From positions 1-46,480 of the forward strand of contig QALN01000008.1 of NCBI GenBank assembly GCA_003150615.1: 46,480 bases of DNA, written 5' to 3'. The stretch is from Flavobacteriales bacterium. GTDB lineage: Bacteria > Bacteroidota > Bacteroidia > Flavobacteriales > UBA1820. Shown piece by piece: positions 17,135 through 26,024 of the stretch. The translations under genes were made by a program, and so were the position numbers. How positions within the stretch are numbered: the stretch's first letter is position 1; each line of letters starts with the position of its first letter. Below the pieces are notes generated by a model. It did not search any database and had not been told where the DNA came from. It was given only the letters and a program-made list of their open reading frames with translations.

Positions 17135-18430
17135 ATGAAAAAGCAAACGTTAATACTCGCAGCAATGGCAGCCGCCGCATTCCCGGCCTCGGGGGCACTC
17201 TGCCGGGCCGATGACACCGATACCGCAAAGACCGTCACCATAGACGAATGTTATGCCCGCGCCCGTGAAAACTATCCGGCAATACGCCGCAAAGGGCTTA
17301 TAGAACTGACAAGGAACTACGACCTGTCCAACGCCTCGCGCGCCAACATACCGCAGGTGAGCATATCGGGAAAAGCAACATACCAGTCCGACGTCACCAC
17401 CCTGCCGTTCGACGTACCGGGCATAGACACCCCTTCGCTAAGCCGTGACCAGTACCAGATAACGGCAGATATATCGCAGAACATATGGGACGGCGGTATC
17501 ACACATGCGCAAAAAAAGACCGTCCGCGGCGAGGCCGAAGTATCGGCCCTCCAGCTTGAAACACAACTTTACGAGATACGCTCGCGCGTGAACCAGATGT
17601 ATTTCGGGATACTGCTGCAAAAAGAAATGCTCGCCCAAAACGCCACCTTGCAGAAAGATCTCGCGGAAAACGTCCGCCGTATAGAGGCAATGATGGAAAA
17701 CGGCACAGCCAACCGTACGGACCTCGATGCCATGAGCGTGGAACTCATCTCCGCACGACAAAGGGAAGACGAGATAAAATCCTCCATAAAAGCATACATA
17801 TCAATGCTCGGCATCATGACCGGTATGCAGATTGACGAAAGCACTGCATTTGAAATACCCGAATCGTCCGCGCTCAAACTATCTGGAGAAGTGCGCCGCA
17901 CGGAACTTCAGATGTACAGCGCGCAGGAACGGCTGCTCGACACGCGTTACAAAGCGGCTTCATCGGCGGTAAAACCACGTCTGAGCCTTTTCGCACAGGG
18001 AGGTTACGGCCGTCCGGGACTCAATATGCTGGATAACGATTTTTCGGCGTTCGCCATAGCCGGGGTAAGGCTCAAATGGGACATAAGCGGATTTTACACC
18101 CTTGGCAACAACCGGCGCAAGATAGACGCACAGCGCATGGGAATACAGGCCGACCGCGATACTTTCCTGCAAAACCTATCGGTACAGATGAGTTCACAGA
18201 TGCAGGAGATAAACAAATACGAAACGCTGCTCGAAACCGACAACCGTATCATTTCCCTGCGCGCGGCCATACGCCGCGCGGCCGAAAAACGCTTTGAAAA
18301 CGGAGTGATAAGCGTGACCGACCTCATCCGCGAGATAAATGCCGAAGACATGGCCCGCCAATCGTTCAATGCCCACCGTATAAACCTCATCCGCGCCGTT
18401 TACGACTACAAATACACCACCAACAATTGA
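17135..18430 (+). CDS. TolC-like outer membrane efflux protein
   Basis: A 431-residue protein with a signal peptide cut near residue 25. The mature part starts with TIDECYARARENYPAIRRK, the usual opening of outer membrane efflux proteins. Two long coiled-coil repeats follow, and the C-terminal half repeats the N-terminal pattern (RYKAASSAVKPRLSLFAQGGYGRPG). It should form the trimeric channel for the pump encoded downstream. The start is 19 bases after tetR. Confidence 0.92.
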   Translation: MKKQTLILAAMAAAAFPASGALCRADDTDTAKTVTIDECYARARENYPAIRRKGLIELTRNYDLSNASRANIPQVSISGKATYQSDVTTLPFDVPGIDTPSLSRDQYQITADISQNIWDGGITHAQKKTVRGEAEVSALQLETQLYEIRSRVNQMYFGILLQKEMLAQNATLQKDLAENVRRIEAMMENGTANRTDLDAMSVELISARQREDEIKSSIKAYISMLGIMTGMQIDESTAFEIPESSALKLSGEVRRTELQMYSAQERLLDTRYKAASSAVKPRLSLFAQGGYGRPGLNMLDNDFSAFAIAGVRLKWDISGFYTLGNNRRKIDAQRMGIQADRDTFLQNLSVQMSSQMQEINKYETLLETDNRIISLRAAIRRAAEKRFENGVISVTDLIREINAEDMARQSFNAHRINLIRAVYDYKYTTNN

Positions 18431-18458
18431 CAAAAACGCATAAACCCCATATAACAAG

Positions 18459-19388
18459 ATGAAAAAAACAGCAGCAAACATATCTGTACCGTTCCTGTTA
18501 ATCCTGCCTGTCCTGTGGGCATGTTCCGGGGACGAAGGCGATTGGGACGCCACCGGCTCGTTCGAAGCCACGGAAGTAACAGTCTCGTCCGAAGTATCCG
18601 GTCGGATAGAAAGCATCCATGCCGAAGAGGGCCGCATACTGGAAAAGGGGGCCTTGGCCGCAGAAATAGACACAGTACAGCTTTACCTGAAGAAAATGCA
18701 GCTCGAAAGCACATTGGAGGCCATCCGCGCCTCACGGGCCGACATCGGATTACAGATAGCCGCCACCAGGGAACAGATCGCTCACAATGAAAACGAAGTG
18801 GCGCGCACACGCCGCCTTATCGAAGCGCAAGCAGCAAACAGCAAACAACTCGACGACCTGGCATCGAATTCGCGCGTGCTTCAAAAACAGCTCTCGGCCC
18901 AACTTTCCACACTGACAAAAAGCAACGCCGCAGCCGAAGCAAACGCAAAAAGCACAGAATACCAGATACTGCAAACAAAAGACCAGATACGCCGATGCCG
19001 TATTGAAAATCCAGTCCGCGGAACGGTACTGGTAAAATACGCCCAACAGGGCGAGCTGGCATCGCCAGGACGCGCGCTGTACAAAATAGCCGATACCGGT
19101 ACCATGTACCTGCGCGCATACGTGACTGCCGACCAGCTTTCATATATAAAAGTAGGATCGCCAGCACGCGTATTTTCGGACTATGGCTCCGATGGCCGCC
19201 GTGAATACTGGGGACGCGTAAGTTGGGTATCGGACAAGGCGGAATTTACTCCCAAAGGAATCAAAACGCGTGACGAACGCTCCTCGACCGTATATGCCGT
19301 CAAAATTGAAACCCCCAACGACGGATACATAAAAATAGGCCAATGGGGCGAAGTCGTTTTCGACAAACACGACGATGGGAAGCATTAA
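18459..19388 (+). CDS. HlyD/YbhG-type periplasmic adaptor lipoprotein
   Basis: A 309-residue membrane fusion protein with a lipobox (VLWAC, Cys22). The split biotinyl-lipoyl domain is formed by VSSEVSGRIESIHAEEGRILEKGALAAEID and IENPVRGTVLVKYAQQGELASPG. Between them lies a coiled-coil hairpin (about 70-175). It should link the inner-membrane ABC transporter to the TolC-like channel. Its last 14 bases overlap the first ATPase gene. Confidence 0.92.
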   Translation: MKKTAANISVPFLLILPVLWACSGDEGDWDATGSFEATEVTVSSEVSGRIESIHAEEGRILEKGALAAEIDTVQLYLKKMQLESTLEAIRASRADIGLQIAATREQIAHNENEVARTRRLIEAQAANSKQLDDLASNSRVLQKQLSAQLSTLTKSNAAAEANAKSTEYQILQTKDQIRRCRIENPVRGTVLVKYAQQGELASPGRALYKIADTGTMYLRAYVTADQLSYIKVGSPARVFSDYGSDGRREYWGRVSWVSDKAEFTPKGIKTRDERSSTVYAVKIETPNDGYIKIGQWGEVVFDKHDDGKH

Positions 19389-20331
19389 GTCCGACACTCC
19401 GGCCATAAAGACCTCATTTTTGTCCAAGTCCTACCGCGCGGGCAAAGGCAGCATAGAGGCATTGCACAAGGTATCCCTTGAAGTGCCGCGCGGAGCCTTG
19501 TACGGTCTGATAGGCCCTGACGGCGCAGGCAAAACCACCATGTTCCGGATACTGGCCACACTGCTTCTCCCATCGGAAGGTTCGGCCCAAGTCCTCGGCA
19601 TGGACACTGTAGGCGGTTACCGGGAAATACGCCGCAGGATAGGTTACATGCCGTCGCGTTTTTCGCTCTACGAAGACCTCACGGTAGAAGAAAACCTCGG
19701 TTTTTTCGCCAGCGTATTCAAAACTACAGTGAAAGCCAATTACGACACGATACGCGATATATATTCCCAGCTGGAGCCGTTTAAAACGCGCGCCGCAGGC
19801 GCGCTTTCCGGAGGCATGAAGCAAAAACTGGCGCTGTGCTGCGCACTTGTGCACAAACCTGAAGCGCTCCTTCTGGACGAGCCGACCACCGGGGTGGACC
19901 CGGTATCGAGGCAGGAATTCTGGCAGATGCTCTCGCGGCTCAAAGAATCCGGGATAAGCATACTCGTATCAACTCCTTATATGGACGAAGCCGCAATGTG
20001 CGACACCGTAGCCTTTATCGACAACGGGCGGATATTGTCCGAAGACACGCCAGGAAACATCGTGGCCTCTTTCCGTCCCACCCTGTGGAAAGTACGGGCA
20101 TCGGACATGTACCGGTTGCTTACCGACCTGCGGGCATTGCCTCATATAAGGACATGTTTCTCGTTCGGCAGCTGGCAGCACGTAACCCTTGAACCGGAGG
20201 CTGCCGTATCCCAAGACTCTCTGGAGGTATACCTGCGCGGGAAAGGGCACACCGGCATACGGATAGAGGCCGGCACGCCTACGCTCGAGGACTGTTTTAT
20301 GGAAACTATGAACAACCTGAGAAATGAATGA
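19375..20331 (+). CDS. ABC transporter ATPase, first subunit (YbhF N-half-like)
   Basis: A 318-residue nucleotide-binding protein: Walker A GPDGAGKTT (47-55), signature LSGGMKQK, Walker B LLLDEPTTGVDP. The C-terminal 90 residues after the ATPase core form the extra domain usual in ABC-2/drug exporters. Together with the next gene it corresponds to the two fused halves of E. coli YbhF. It overlaps the adaptor gene before it (14 bases) and the second ATPase gene after it (8 bases). Confidence 0.93.
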   Translation: MGSIKSDTPAIKTSFLSKSYRAGKGSIEALHKVSLEVPRGALYGLIGPDGAGKTTMFRILATLLLPSEGSAQVLGMDTVGGYREIRRRIGYMPSRFSLYEDLTVEENLGFFASVFKTTVKANYDTIRDIYSQLEPFKTRAAGALSGGMKQKLALCCALVHKPEALLLDEPTTGVDPVSRQEFWQMLSRLKESGISILVSTPYMDEAAMCDTVAFIDNGRILSEDTPGNIVASFRPTLWKVRASDMYRLLTDLRALPHIRTCFSFGSWQHVTLEPEAAVSQDSLEVYLRGKGHTGIRIEAGTPTLEDCFMETMNNLRNE

Positions 20332-21076
20332 CAACGATACCGCCTCGATACGCGTCACGGGGCTTACCAAACGTTTCGGCAATTTTGCCGCCGTGGACGG
20401 CATCACTTTCGAGGTGAAACCAGGAGAAATATTCGGATTTCTGGGAGCCAACGGAGCCGGAAAGACTACTGCCATGCGGATGCTGTGCGGACTGCTACAC
20501 CCCACCTCCGGCACAGGAACGGTAGCCGGATACGACATCTACACCCAACGCGACGACATAAAACGGAACATCGGATACATGAGCCAGAAATTCTCGCTTT
20601 ACCCGAAACTGAAAGTATGGGAAAACATACGATTGTTCGGCGGAATATACGGTCTTTCGGGTGGGCTATTGAAGGAAAAAACTGACGGGATCCTCGAAGA
20701 ACTCGACATGCTCGGGGAAAAAGACACGCCGGTAGAGGAGTTGCCATTGGGATGGAAACAGAAACTCGCATTTTCCACAGCAACGCTGCACCGTCCGCAA
20801 ATAGTGTTTCTGGACGAACCTACCGGCGGTGTCGACCCCGCCACCCGCCGCCGTTTCTGGGAAATGATATACCGTGCCGCGCGCAGCGGGATAACCGTAT
20901 TCGCTACCACGCACTACATGGACGAGGCCGAATACTGCGACCGCGTATCGGTAATGGTGGACGGGCGGATAAAGGCCATCGGCACGCCTGCCGAACTGAA
21001 AGAAAATTCAGGCGCGCAGGATATGGCCGGAGTGTTCCACGCCATGGTACGTTCGGCCAAAAGGAAAGGCGACTGA
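20324..21076 (+). CDS. ABC transporter ATPase, second subunit (YbhF C-half-like)
   Basis: A 250-residue nucleotide-binding protein: Walker A GANGAGKTT (about 44-52) and Walker B IVFLDEPTGGVDP. The signature motif is degenerate, LPLGWKQK instead of LSGGQ, as in the C-terminal half of YbhF. With the intact signature in its partner, it suggests a heterodimer with one full catalytic site and one altered site. It starts inside the 3' end of the first ATPase gene. Confidence 0.92.
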   Translation: MNDNDTASIRVTGLTKRFGNFAAVDGITFEVKPGEIFGFLGANGAGKTTAMRMLCGLLHPTSGTGTVAGYDIYTQRDDIKRNIGYMSQKFSLYPKLKVWENIRLFGGIYGLSGGLLKEKTDGILEELDMLGEKDTPVEELPLGWKQKLAFSTATLHRPQIVFLDEPTGGVDPATRRRFWEMIYRAARSGITVFATTHYMDEAEYCDRVSVMVDGRIKAIGTPAELKENSGAQDMAGVFHAMVRSAKRKGD

Positions 21077-21119
21077 CAGGACCAGACCCGCGTACAAACA
21101 AAAAAAAAGAATAGGACAA

Positions 21120-22235
21120 ATGGGACAATTCATTCCGTTCGTAAAAAAAGAACTGCTGCACATAATACGCGACCGCCGCACTATGGCCATGATAATAGCC
21201 ATGCCGGTGATACTGATAATACTCTTCGGTTACGCCATAACCAACGAAATAAGAGAAGCCCCGATCGCGGTAGTCGATTACTCGCACGACGGCGCCTCGC
21301 GCGAGATAATACGCCATATATCGGCCAGCGAATATTTCGACATAAAATACCTGTACAACGACGAGAGTAAAATACAAAGCGATTTCCTCTCCGGCAGAAT
21401 AAAGATGGCGGTAGTATTTCCCGCCGGATTGGAAGCCGACATAGCACGCGGGCAAAACCCGCAGATAAACATTCTCTCCGACGCTTCCGACCCGAACGAA
21501 GCATCCTCGCTCTCTGCGTACATAAAATCCACTGTCGCTTTTGCCCTGGCGCAGGCATACCCGCAGCCGCAATCCGACGCGGCACCTGTCGCGGTCAAAA
21601 CAGAACTGTCGTTGCTGTACAATCCGCAAATGAAAGGGGCGTACAACTTCGTGCCTGGAGTGATGGGACTCATACTGCTTTTGTTATGCGCCATGATGAC
21701 TTCCATAGGCATCGTGAGGGAAAAGGAAAAGGGCTCGATGGAAGTGCTCCTCGTATCGCCGCTGAAACCCGTTTACATAGTCGTGGCAAAAGCCGTCCCG
21801 TACCTGGCGCTCTCGATGGTAAACGTAGTTACTATACTGCTTCTCTCGCGGTATCTGCTCGGAGTACCTATAAGGGGAAGCGTATGGCTGGTCTTTTTTC
21901 TGGCCACGCTCTTCGCACTGGTATCGCTCGCGCTGGGCCTGCTCATTTCGTCGGTGGCCGACAACCAGGGTTCGGCAATGATGATGTCAGGCATCGGGCT
22001 GATGCTCCCCGTGATGCTCCTCTCCGGCATGGTATTCCCGGTAGAGAACATGCCGGCCGTACTGCAATGGCTTTCGAATATCGTACCTGCCAAATGGTTC
22101 ATCACGGCCGTGCGCGATGTTATGATAAAAGGACTTGGCTTCAGGGCGATATCGCTTGAAATCTCCGTACTTGGCGCAATGGCCGCAGTACTTCTTATCG
22201 TGAGCGTAATGAAATTCAAAAACCGGCTGGAATGA
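21120..22235 (+). CDS. ABC-2 permease (YbhS-like)
   Basis: A 371-residue permease. There is one N-terminal membrane helix (about 22-42), then a large periplasmic domain, then five membrane helices from about 180. The N-terminal FVKKELLHIIRDRRTMAMIIAMPVILIILFGYAI is characteristic of this YbhS/YbhR group. It pairs with the next gene as the membrane part of the exporter. Confidence 0.92.
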   Translation: MGQFIPFVKKELLHIIRDRRTMAMIIAMPVILIILFGYAITNEIREAPIAVVDYSHDGASREIIRHISASEYFDIKYLYNDESKIQSDFLSGRIKMAVVFPAGLEADIARGQNPQINILSDASDPNEASSLSAYIKSTVAFALAQAYPQPQSDAAPVAVKTELSLLYNPQMKGAYNFVPGVMGLILLLLCAMMTSIGIVREKEKGSMEVLLVSPLKPVYIVVAKAVPYLALSMVNVVTILLLSRYLLGVPIRGSVWLVFFLATLFALVSLALGLLISSVADNQGSAMMMSGIGLMLPVMLLSGMVFPVENMPAVLQWLSNIVPAKWFITAVRDVMIKGLGFRAISLEISVLGAMAAVLLIVSVMKFKNRLE

Positions 22236-23362
22236 TGCTAAAAAAGAACATGAAAACACTTAGATTCCTCCTTGAGAAAGAATTCAAGCTGATAATGCGG
22301 GACAAGTTCATGCCGAAAATCATCATCGTGCTGCCCATTGTCCAACTACTGATACTGCCTCTGGCCGCCAATTTCGAGATGAAGAATATAAACGTCAGCC
22401 TGGTTGACCGCGACCGTTCCGTACTTTCGCAAAAACTGGCCGAGAAAATCACATCCTCGGGATATTTCCGCATAACAGGCTCCGATGCGGACTATGGCAA
22501 GGCAATGTCCGATATCGAATCCAACCGCAGCGACCTTATACTAGAAATACCGCAAGGTTTTGAAAAAGACATCAAAACGGAAAACGCCGCTACGGTCATG
22601 GTATCGGTAAACGCCGTCAACGGCTCGAAAGGCGGATTGGCGTCATCGTACATGGCATCCATACTGAACGATTTTTCCGAAAGCCTGAACCCGCCCTCCG
22701 TATCCGGCGTCAGACAGGCTGGAATACGTACCGAAACGTCCTTCCTTTACAACCCGCACCTGAGCTACAAGAACTACATGGTCCCCGGCATACTGGTATT
22801 CCTGCTCACGATAATATGTTCGGTAGTATCCGCACTGAATATCGTAGGCGAAAAGGAAAACGGCACGATAGAACAAATGAATGTGTCGCCAGTATCGAAA
22901 TCCATGTTCATACTGTCCAAACTCATCCCGTTCTGGATAATAGGATTCATAGTGCTGACGATAGGCATAGCCGCCTCGTACATCGTGTACGGCATATATC
23001 CTGCGGGAAGTTTTGCGGTGATATACGCCTTCGCAGCAGTTTACATACTGGCGTTCACCGGCCTAGGGTTACTGCTTTCAAACGGAGCCGCCACTACGCA
23101 GCAAGCCATGTTCACAGCCATGTTCTTCATAATGATATTCCTGTTGCTAAGCGGACTTTTCACCCCTATCAGCAGCATGCCCCGGTGGGCGCAGTACATA
23201 ACTTACCTGAACCCGGTGAGGTATTTCATAGAAGTGATGCGTATGGTATTCCTCAAGGGCAGTTCGTTTTACGACGTACTCCCCCAGTTTGCAGCGATAT
23301 GCGGTTTTGCCGTGCTGGCAAACGTCCTTGCGGTGCGCACATACCGAAAATCTGCCGGGTAA
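22232..23362 (+). CDS. ABC-2 permease (YbhR-like)
   Basis: A 376-residue permease with the same topology as its neighbour (KEFKLIMRDKFMPKIIIVLPIVQLLILPLAA, then a periplasmic part and five helices). It starts in the ATGA overlap with the previous stop; a second ATG three bases on is equally possible. It is the last gene of the operon. The pump substrate is unknown. The YbhGFSR system of E. coli has been tied to drug and Na+ export. Confidence 0.92.
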   Translation: MMLKKNMKTLRFLLEKEFKLIMRDKFMPKIIIVLPIVQLLILPLAANFEMKNINVSLVDRDRSVLSQKLAEKITSSGYFRITGSDADYGKAMSDIESNRSDLILEIPQGFEKDIKTENAATVMVSVNAVNGSKGGLASSYMASILNDFSESLNPPSVSGVRQAGIRTETSFLYNPHLSYKNYMVPGILVFLLTIICSVVSALNIVGEKENGTIEQMNVSPVSKSMFILSKLIPFWIIGFIVLTIGIAASYIVYGIYPAGSFAVIYAFAAVYILAFTGLGLLLSNGAATTQQAMFTAMFFIMIFLLLSGLFTPISSMPRWAQYITYLNPVRYFIEVMRMVFLKGSSFYDVLPQFAAICGFAVLANVLAVRTYRKSAG

Positions 23363-23377
23363 ACGACCGGTGTGTGT

Positions 23378-23430
23378 TTTGACATAGATTTTTTTTCTTT
23401 ATATTTGAAGTCCGTTTACATACGGACTTC
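23378..23430 (+). promoter_or_regulatory. Promoter and 5'-end hairpin of the DUF456 gene
   Basis: TTTG (23378-23381) and TATATTTG (23400-23407) are 18 bases apart. Directly after the -7 box, GAAGTCCGT (23407-23415) and ACGGACTTC (23422-23430) form a 9-bp hairpin with a 6-base loop. The transcript would thus begin in or right at a stem. Confidence 0.6.
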
Positions 23431-23441
23431 CTTTATTTACC

Positions 23442-23963
23442 ATGGAAACTATCTGGATAATAATAGTCCTCGCACTGCTGATAATAGCCCTTCTGGGGGC
23501 GTTCATCCCGGTTTTGCCGAGCATTACCGTAGGATGGGTGGGAATACTGATACTGTATCTGGTCAGTGACGACGCCGTGTCCGGCAATACGATGCTATGG
23601 GTCACTCTTGCCGCCATAGGCGTCAAAGCGCTGGACATACTGCTGCCGCTTTGGGGCGTAAAAGTATTCGGCGGCACGAAAAAAGGAGTCAACGGGGCCA
23701 CCGCAGGGCTGATAATAGCCACCGTTTGGGCTTTCACACCGTTCACCCTGCTCTTCCCTGGTTTTTTAGCCATAATAGTATTCCCGATAATAGGCGCGTT
23801 CGCCGGTGAACTGATGGCCGAAGGCGGCAACATTCCCAAAGCGATAGGCGGTGCGGCAGGCTCACTGCTCGGCTTTTTCATGTCCGTAGGCTTCAAGTTC
23901 GCCCTTATCGTATGGTATCTCTACATCGCGATAACGCCATATCTGGAAAAGATATTTTCCTGA
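23442..23963 (+). CDS. DUF456 membrane protein
   Basis: A 173-residue, very hydrophobic protein with four to five membrane segments. The opening IIALLGAFIPVLPSITVGWVGILILYL, the segment LLPLWGVKVFGGTKKGVNGATAGLI and the glycine-rich GAFAGELMAEGG are typical of DUF456. The function is unknown. The gene stands alone with its own promoter. Confidence 0.85.
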   Translation: METIWIIIVLALLIIALLGAFIPVLPSITVGWVGILILYLVSDDAVSGNTMLWVTLAAIGVKALDILLPLWGVKVFGGTKKGVNGATAGLIIATVWAFTPFTLLFPGFLAIIVFPIIGAFAGELMAEGGNIPKAIGGAAGSLLGFFMSVGFKFALIVWYLYIAITPYLEKIFS

Positions 23964-24113
23964 CGCAATCCGCGGCACATACCTGAAACAATCGGGATAT
24001 TTCGCATCCCATCCATACTGCAATTTGCCTTCATTTTCCGACGTACAAGAATATCATAGGGTAAATTTTCCGCTTTATCACGGCACTTTGCCACAATCAT
24101 GTGACATGCCCAT
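23964..24113. other. Gene-free stretch after the DUF456 gene
   Basis: I see no gene, stem or promoter of note in these 150 bases. Confidence 0.4.
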
Positions 24114-24233
24114 AAAAAAAGAACTTGACAAATAAATTTGCCAAGTCCTAAAACTAACCTATACTAAAAAACTACAACTATGAAACTACTACTAACTAAT
24201 ATATACTTTATCTTTTACCTTATCTTTTTCTAA
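24114..24233 (-). ncRNA. Probable small RNA of about 120 nt
   Basis: On the minus strand a consensus promoter (24239-24246, with -33 TTTG 20 bases upstream) is followed about 100 bases later by an intrinsic terminator. Its arms are 24136-24146 and 24123-24133 around a 2-base loop, then seven U (24120-24114). The one imperfect position is a G-U pair on the minus strand but an A-C mismatch on the plus strand, which supports minus-strand transcription. The sequence between is rich in TAG triplets and A/G runs and has no open frame. There is no neighbouring gene it could lead into. The exact 5' end and function are unknown. Confidence 0.65.
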
Positions 24234-24238
24234 CGATA

Positions 24239-24246
24239 CAAATATA
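24239..24246 (-). promoter_or_regulatory. -7 promoter box of the probable small RNA
   Basis: TATATTTG on the minus strand, with TTTG 20 bases upstream as -33 element, is one of the best consensus promoters in the window, yet no coding gene follows it. Confidence 0.65.
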
Positions 24247-24479
24247 CGCAGCCAAAGCGACAAAAGCAAATCATCAATGCCATTTCACCCCATTATACCG
24301 CCGTTTTAAAACGGGCGGACAGGTCCTCTGCAATCGCATTAATAAAAAATAAACAACCGGGTATGCGCTAAAAAAACTAAGCCTCAATTTTTAACCTTAA
24401 ATTCACTTAAAAATTGTTTTTATGCAAAAAATAACCGAACACACACAATTAACACTATTTCCCCTCCCGGACATGAAAA
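24247..24479. other. Gene-free stretch with two inverted repeats
   Basis: No gene is visible. CCGCC-GTTTT/AAAAC-GGGCGG (24296-24318) forms a stem with one bulge. CAATTTTTAA (24385-24394) and TTAAAAATTG (24407-24416) form an AT-rich stem followed by T5 on the plus strand, like a weak terminator with no gene before it. Confidence 0.35.
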
Positions 24480-24504
24480 AGGCGGCCCCTTTGGGGCCGC
24501 CTTA
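24480..24504 (-). terminator. serS: Terminator of serS
   Basis: GGCGGCCCC and GGGGCCGCC pair around a TTT loop, 20 bases after the serS stop codon. The A-run to the left gives a U-tract on the minus strand. Confidence 0.88.
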
Positions 24505-24523
24505 AGTTATCTGAGTATAACTG

Positions 24524-25798
24524 TTAATCTATAACATCGAAACCTGTATACGCCTGAAGGGCCTTCGGTATACGTATGCCCTGCGGGGTCTGGTGATTTT
24601 CCAAAAGCGCCGCAACGATACGCGGAAGCGCAAGAGAAGAACCGTTCAGGGTATGCGCAAGCACACGGTTGCCGTCGGCATCCTTGTAGCGGAGCTTGAG
24701 CCTGTTTGCCTGAAAAGTCTCGAAGTTCGACACGGAACTTACCTCGAGCCAGCGTTTCTGTGCCGCTGAGAACACCTCGAAATCGTAAGTCATCGCCGAG
24801 GTAAAGCCCATATCGCCTCCGCACAGACGGAGGATATGATACGGCAGTTCGAGATCGCGCAACAAGCCTTTCACATGTTCAAGCATCTGGTCCAATGCGG
24901 CATAAGAATCCTCCTGGCGTTCCACCCGCACGATTTCCACCTTGTCGAACTGGTGCAGACGGTTAAGCCCGCGCACGTCCTTGCCGTAAGAACCTGCTTC
25001 GCGGCGGAAACATGGCGTATATGCCGTGCATTTTATAGGGAGGCTGGCGCCGTCCACTATCACGTCGCGGAAAATATTGGTCACGGGTACTTCCGCCGTA
25101 GGTATCATGTAAAGGTTGTCCACCTGGTTGTGATACATCTGGCCTTCCTTGTCGGGCAACTGGCCCGTACCGTAACCCGAAGCCTCGTTTACCATATGCG
25201 GAGGCTCTATCTCGGTATATCCGGCGGCAGTGTTGCGGTCCAGGAAAAAGTTTATCAGAGCCCGCTGAAGCCGCGCGCCTTTTCCCTTGTACACGGGGAA
25301 GCCTGCTCCGGTTATCTTCACACCGAGTTTAAAGTCGATTATATCGTATTTCTCGGCCAATTCCCAGTGAGGCATGGCTCCTTCGAAGAGTTCGGGAACA
25401 GCACCTTCGGCAAACACTTCCTGATTGTCTTCCGCGCCGAACCCCTGCACCACCAGTTTGTAAGGCACGTTAGGTATGAGGTACAGCAAGTCCTGAAGTT
25501 CTTTTTCAGTAGCCGAGAGCCTTTCTTCGAGTTCCTTCGACTGAGCCTTGAGCGCTGCCGTTTTCTCCTTCAGCGGCGCAGCTTCTCCCGCGCGGCCGGA
25601 CTTGAACATGTCTCCTATCTCCTTGGCCAGCGAGTTGAGCTCTGCCAGATTGTTGTCCAAAGTGTTCTGCGTAGCCTTGCGGGTATCGTCCAACAGAAGC
25701 ACTTTTTCTATCATTTGCTCAGCATCCTTGAAATTCCTTTTTGCCAGCCCTTCGAGCACCTGCTCCTTGTTCTGGCGGATAAAACTTGTCTGTAACAT
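24524..25798 (-). CDS. serS: Seryl-tRNA synthetase
   Basis: A class II aminoacyl-tRNA synthetase of 424 residues that charges tRNA-Ser. Residues 1-105 are the long antiparallel coiled coil that grips the tRNA. The catalytic part has TAEVPVTN (motif around the serine site), FRREAGSYGKDVRGLNRLHQFDKVEIV (motif 2) and the motif 3 arginine near LPRIVAALLEN. Length is as expected. A TAATTTTG promoter box lies 35 bases upstream, and the short leader carries a CGTTTGA/TCAAACG inverted repeat. Confidence 0.97.
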   Translation of the reverse strand: MLQTSFIRQNKEQVLEGLAKRNFKDAEQMIEKVLLLDDTRKATQNTLDNNLAELNSLAKEIGDMFKSGRAGEAAPLKEKTAALKAQSKELEERLSATEKELQDLLYLIPNVPYKLVVQGFGAEDNQEVFAEGAVPELFEGAMPHWELAEKYDIIDFKLGVKITGAGFPVYKGKGARLQRALINFFLDRNTAAGYTEIEPPHMVNEASGYGTGQLPDKEGQMYHNQVDNLYMIPTAEVPVTNIFRDVIVDGASLPIKCTAYTPCFRREAGSYGKDVRGLNRLHQFDKVEIVRVERQEDSYAALDQMLEHVKGLLRDLELPYHILRLCGGDMGFTSAMTYDFEVFSAAQKRWLEVSSVSNFETFQANRLKLRYKDADGNRVLAHTLNGSSLALPRIVAALLENHQTPQGIRIPKALQAYTGFDVID

Positions 25799-25809
25799 AA
25801 CCTTTTGTC

Positions 25810-25841
25810 CGTTTGATACTTTTATTCAAACGACAAAATTA
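25810..25841 (-). promoter_or_regulatory. serS promoter box and leader inverted repeat
   Basis: TAATTTTG on the minus strand (25834-25841) is the -7 box. CGTTTGA (25826-25832 complement) and TCAAACG (25810-25816 complement) form a perfect 7-bp inverted repeat within the leader, a possible operator or mRNA hairpin. Confidence 0.45.
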
Positions 25842-25932
25842 CTAACTTTTAATTTTTCGGGGAATTTTTTACGGCTAAAATACCACGGCGCACCAAATAA
25901 AAAACATAACGCGCGGAAAAACACGAACAAGT

Positions 25933-25963
25933 TTTGTCCGCACCACGTCTTACCGTATATTTG
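25933..25963 (+). promoter_or_regulatory. Promoter of the VOC gene
   Basis: TTTG (25933-25936) and TATATTTG (25956-25963) are 19 bases apart, matching the Bacteroidetes consensus exactly. The ATG follows 61 bases later. Confidence 0.65.
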
Positions 25964-26024
25964 TACAATGCTGGTTTAGTCCCAGGCATGGTTTTTCATT
26001 ACATTTATACAGGTACACCCGATT

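Noticed and set aside
24180..24233. Plus-strand 17-codon frame MKLLLTNIYFIFYLIFF, like a hydrophobic toxin or a Leu-codon leader peptide.
   Set aside because: It lies antisense to the better supported small RNA, has no promoter of its own, and no leucine or other biosynthetic gene follows. The Leu codons are the complement of the TAG triplets of the RNA.
24836..25795. Long plus-strand frame of 319 codons.
   Set aside because: It is a mirror frame of serS on the opposite strand, with no own start signals or recognisable domain.
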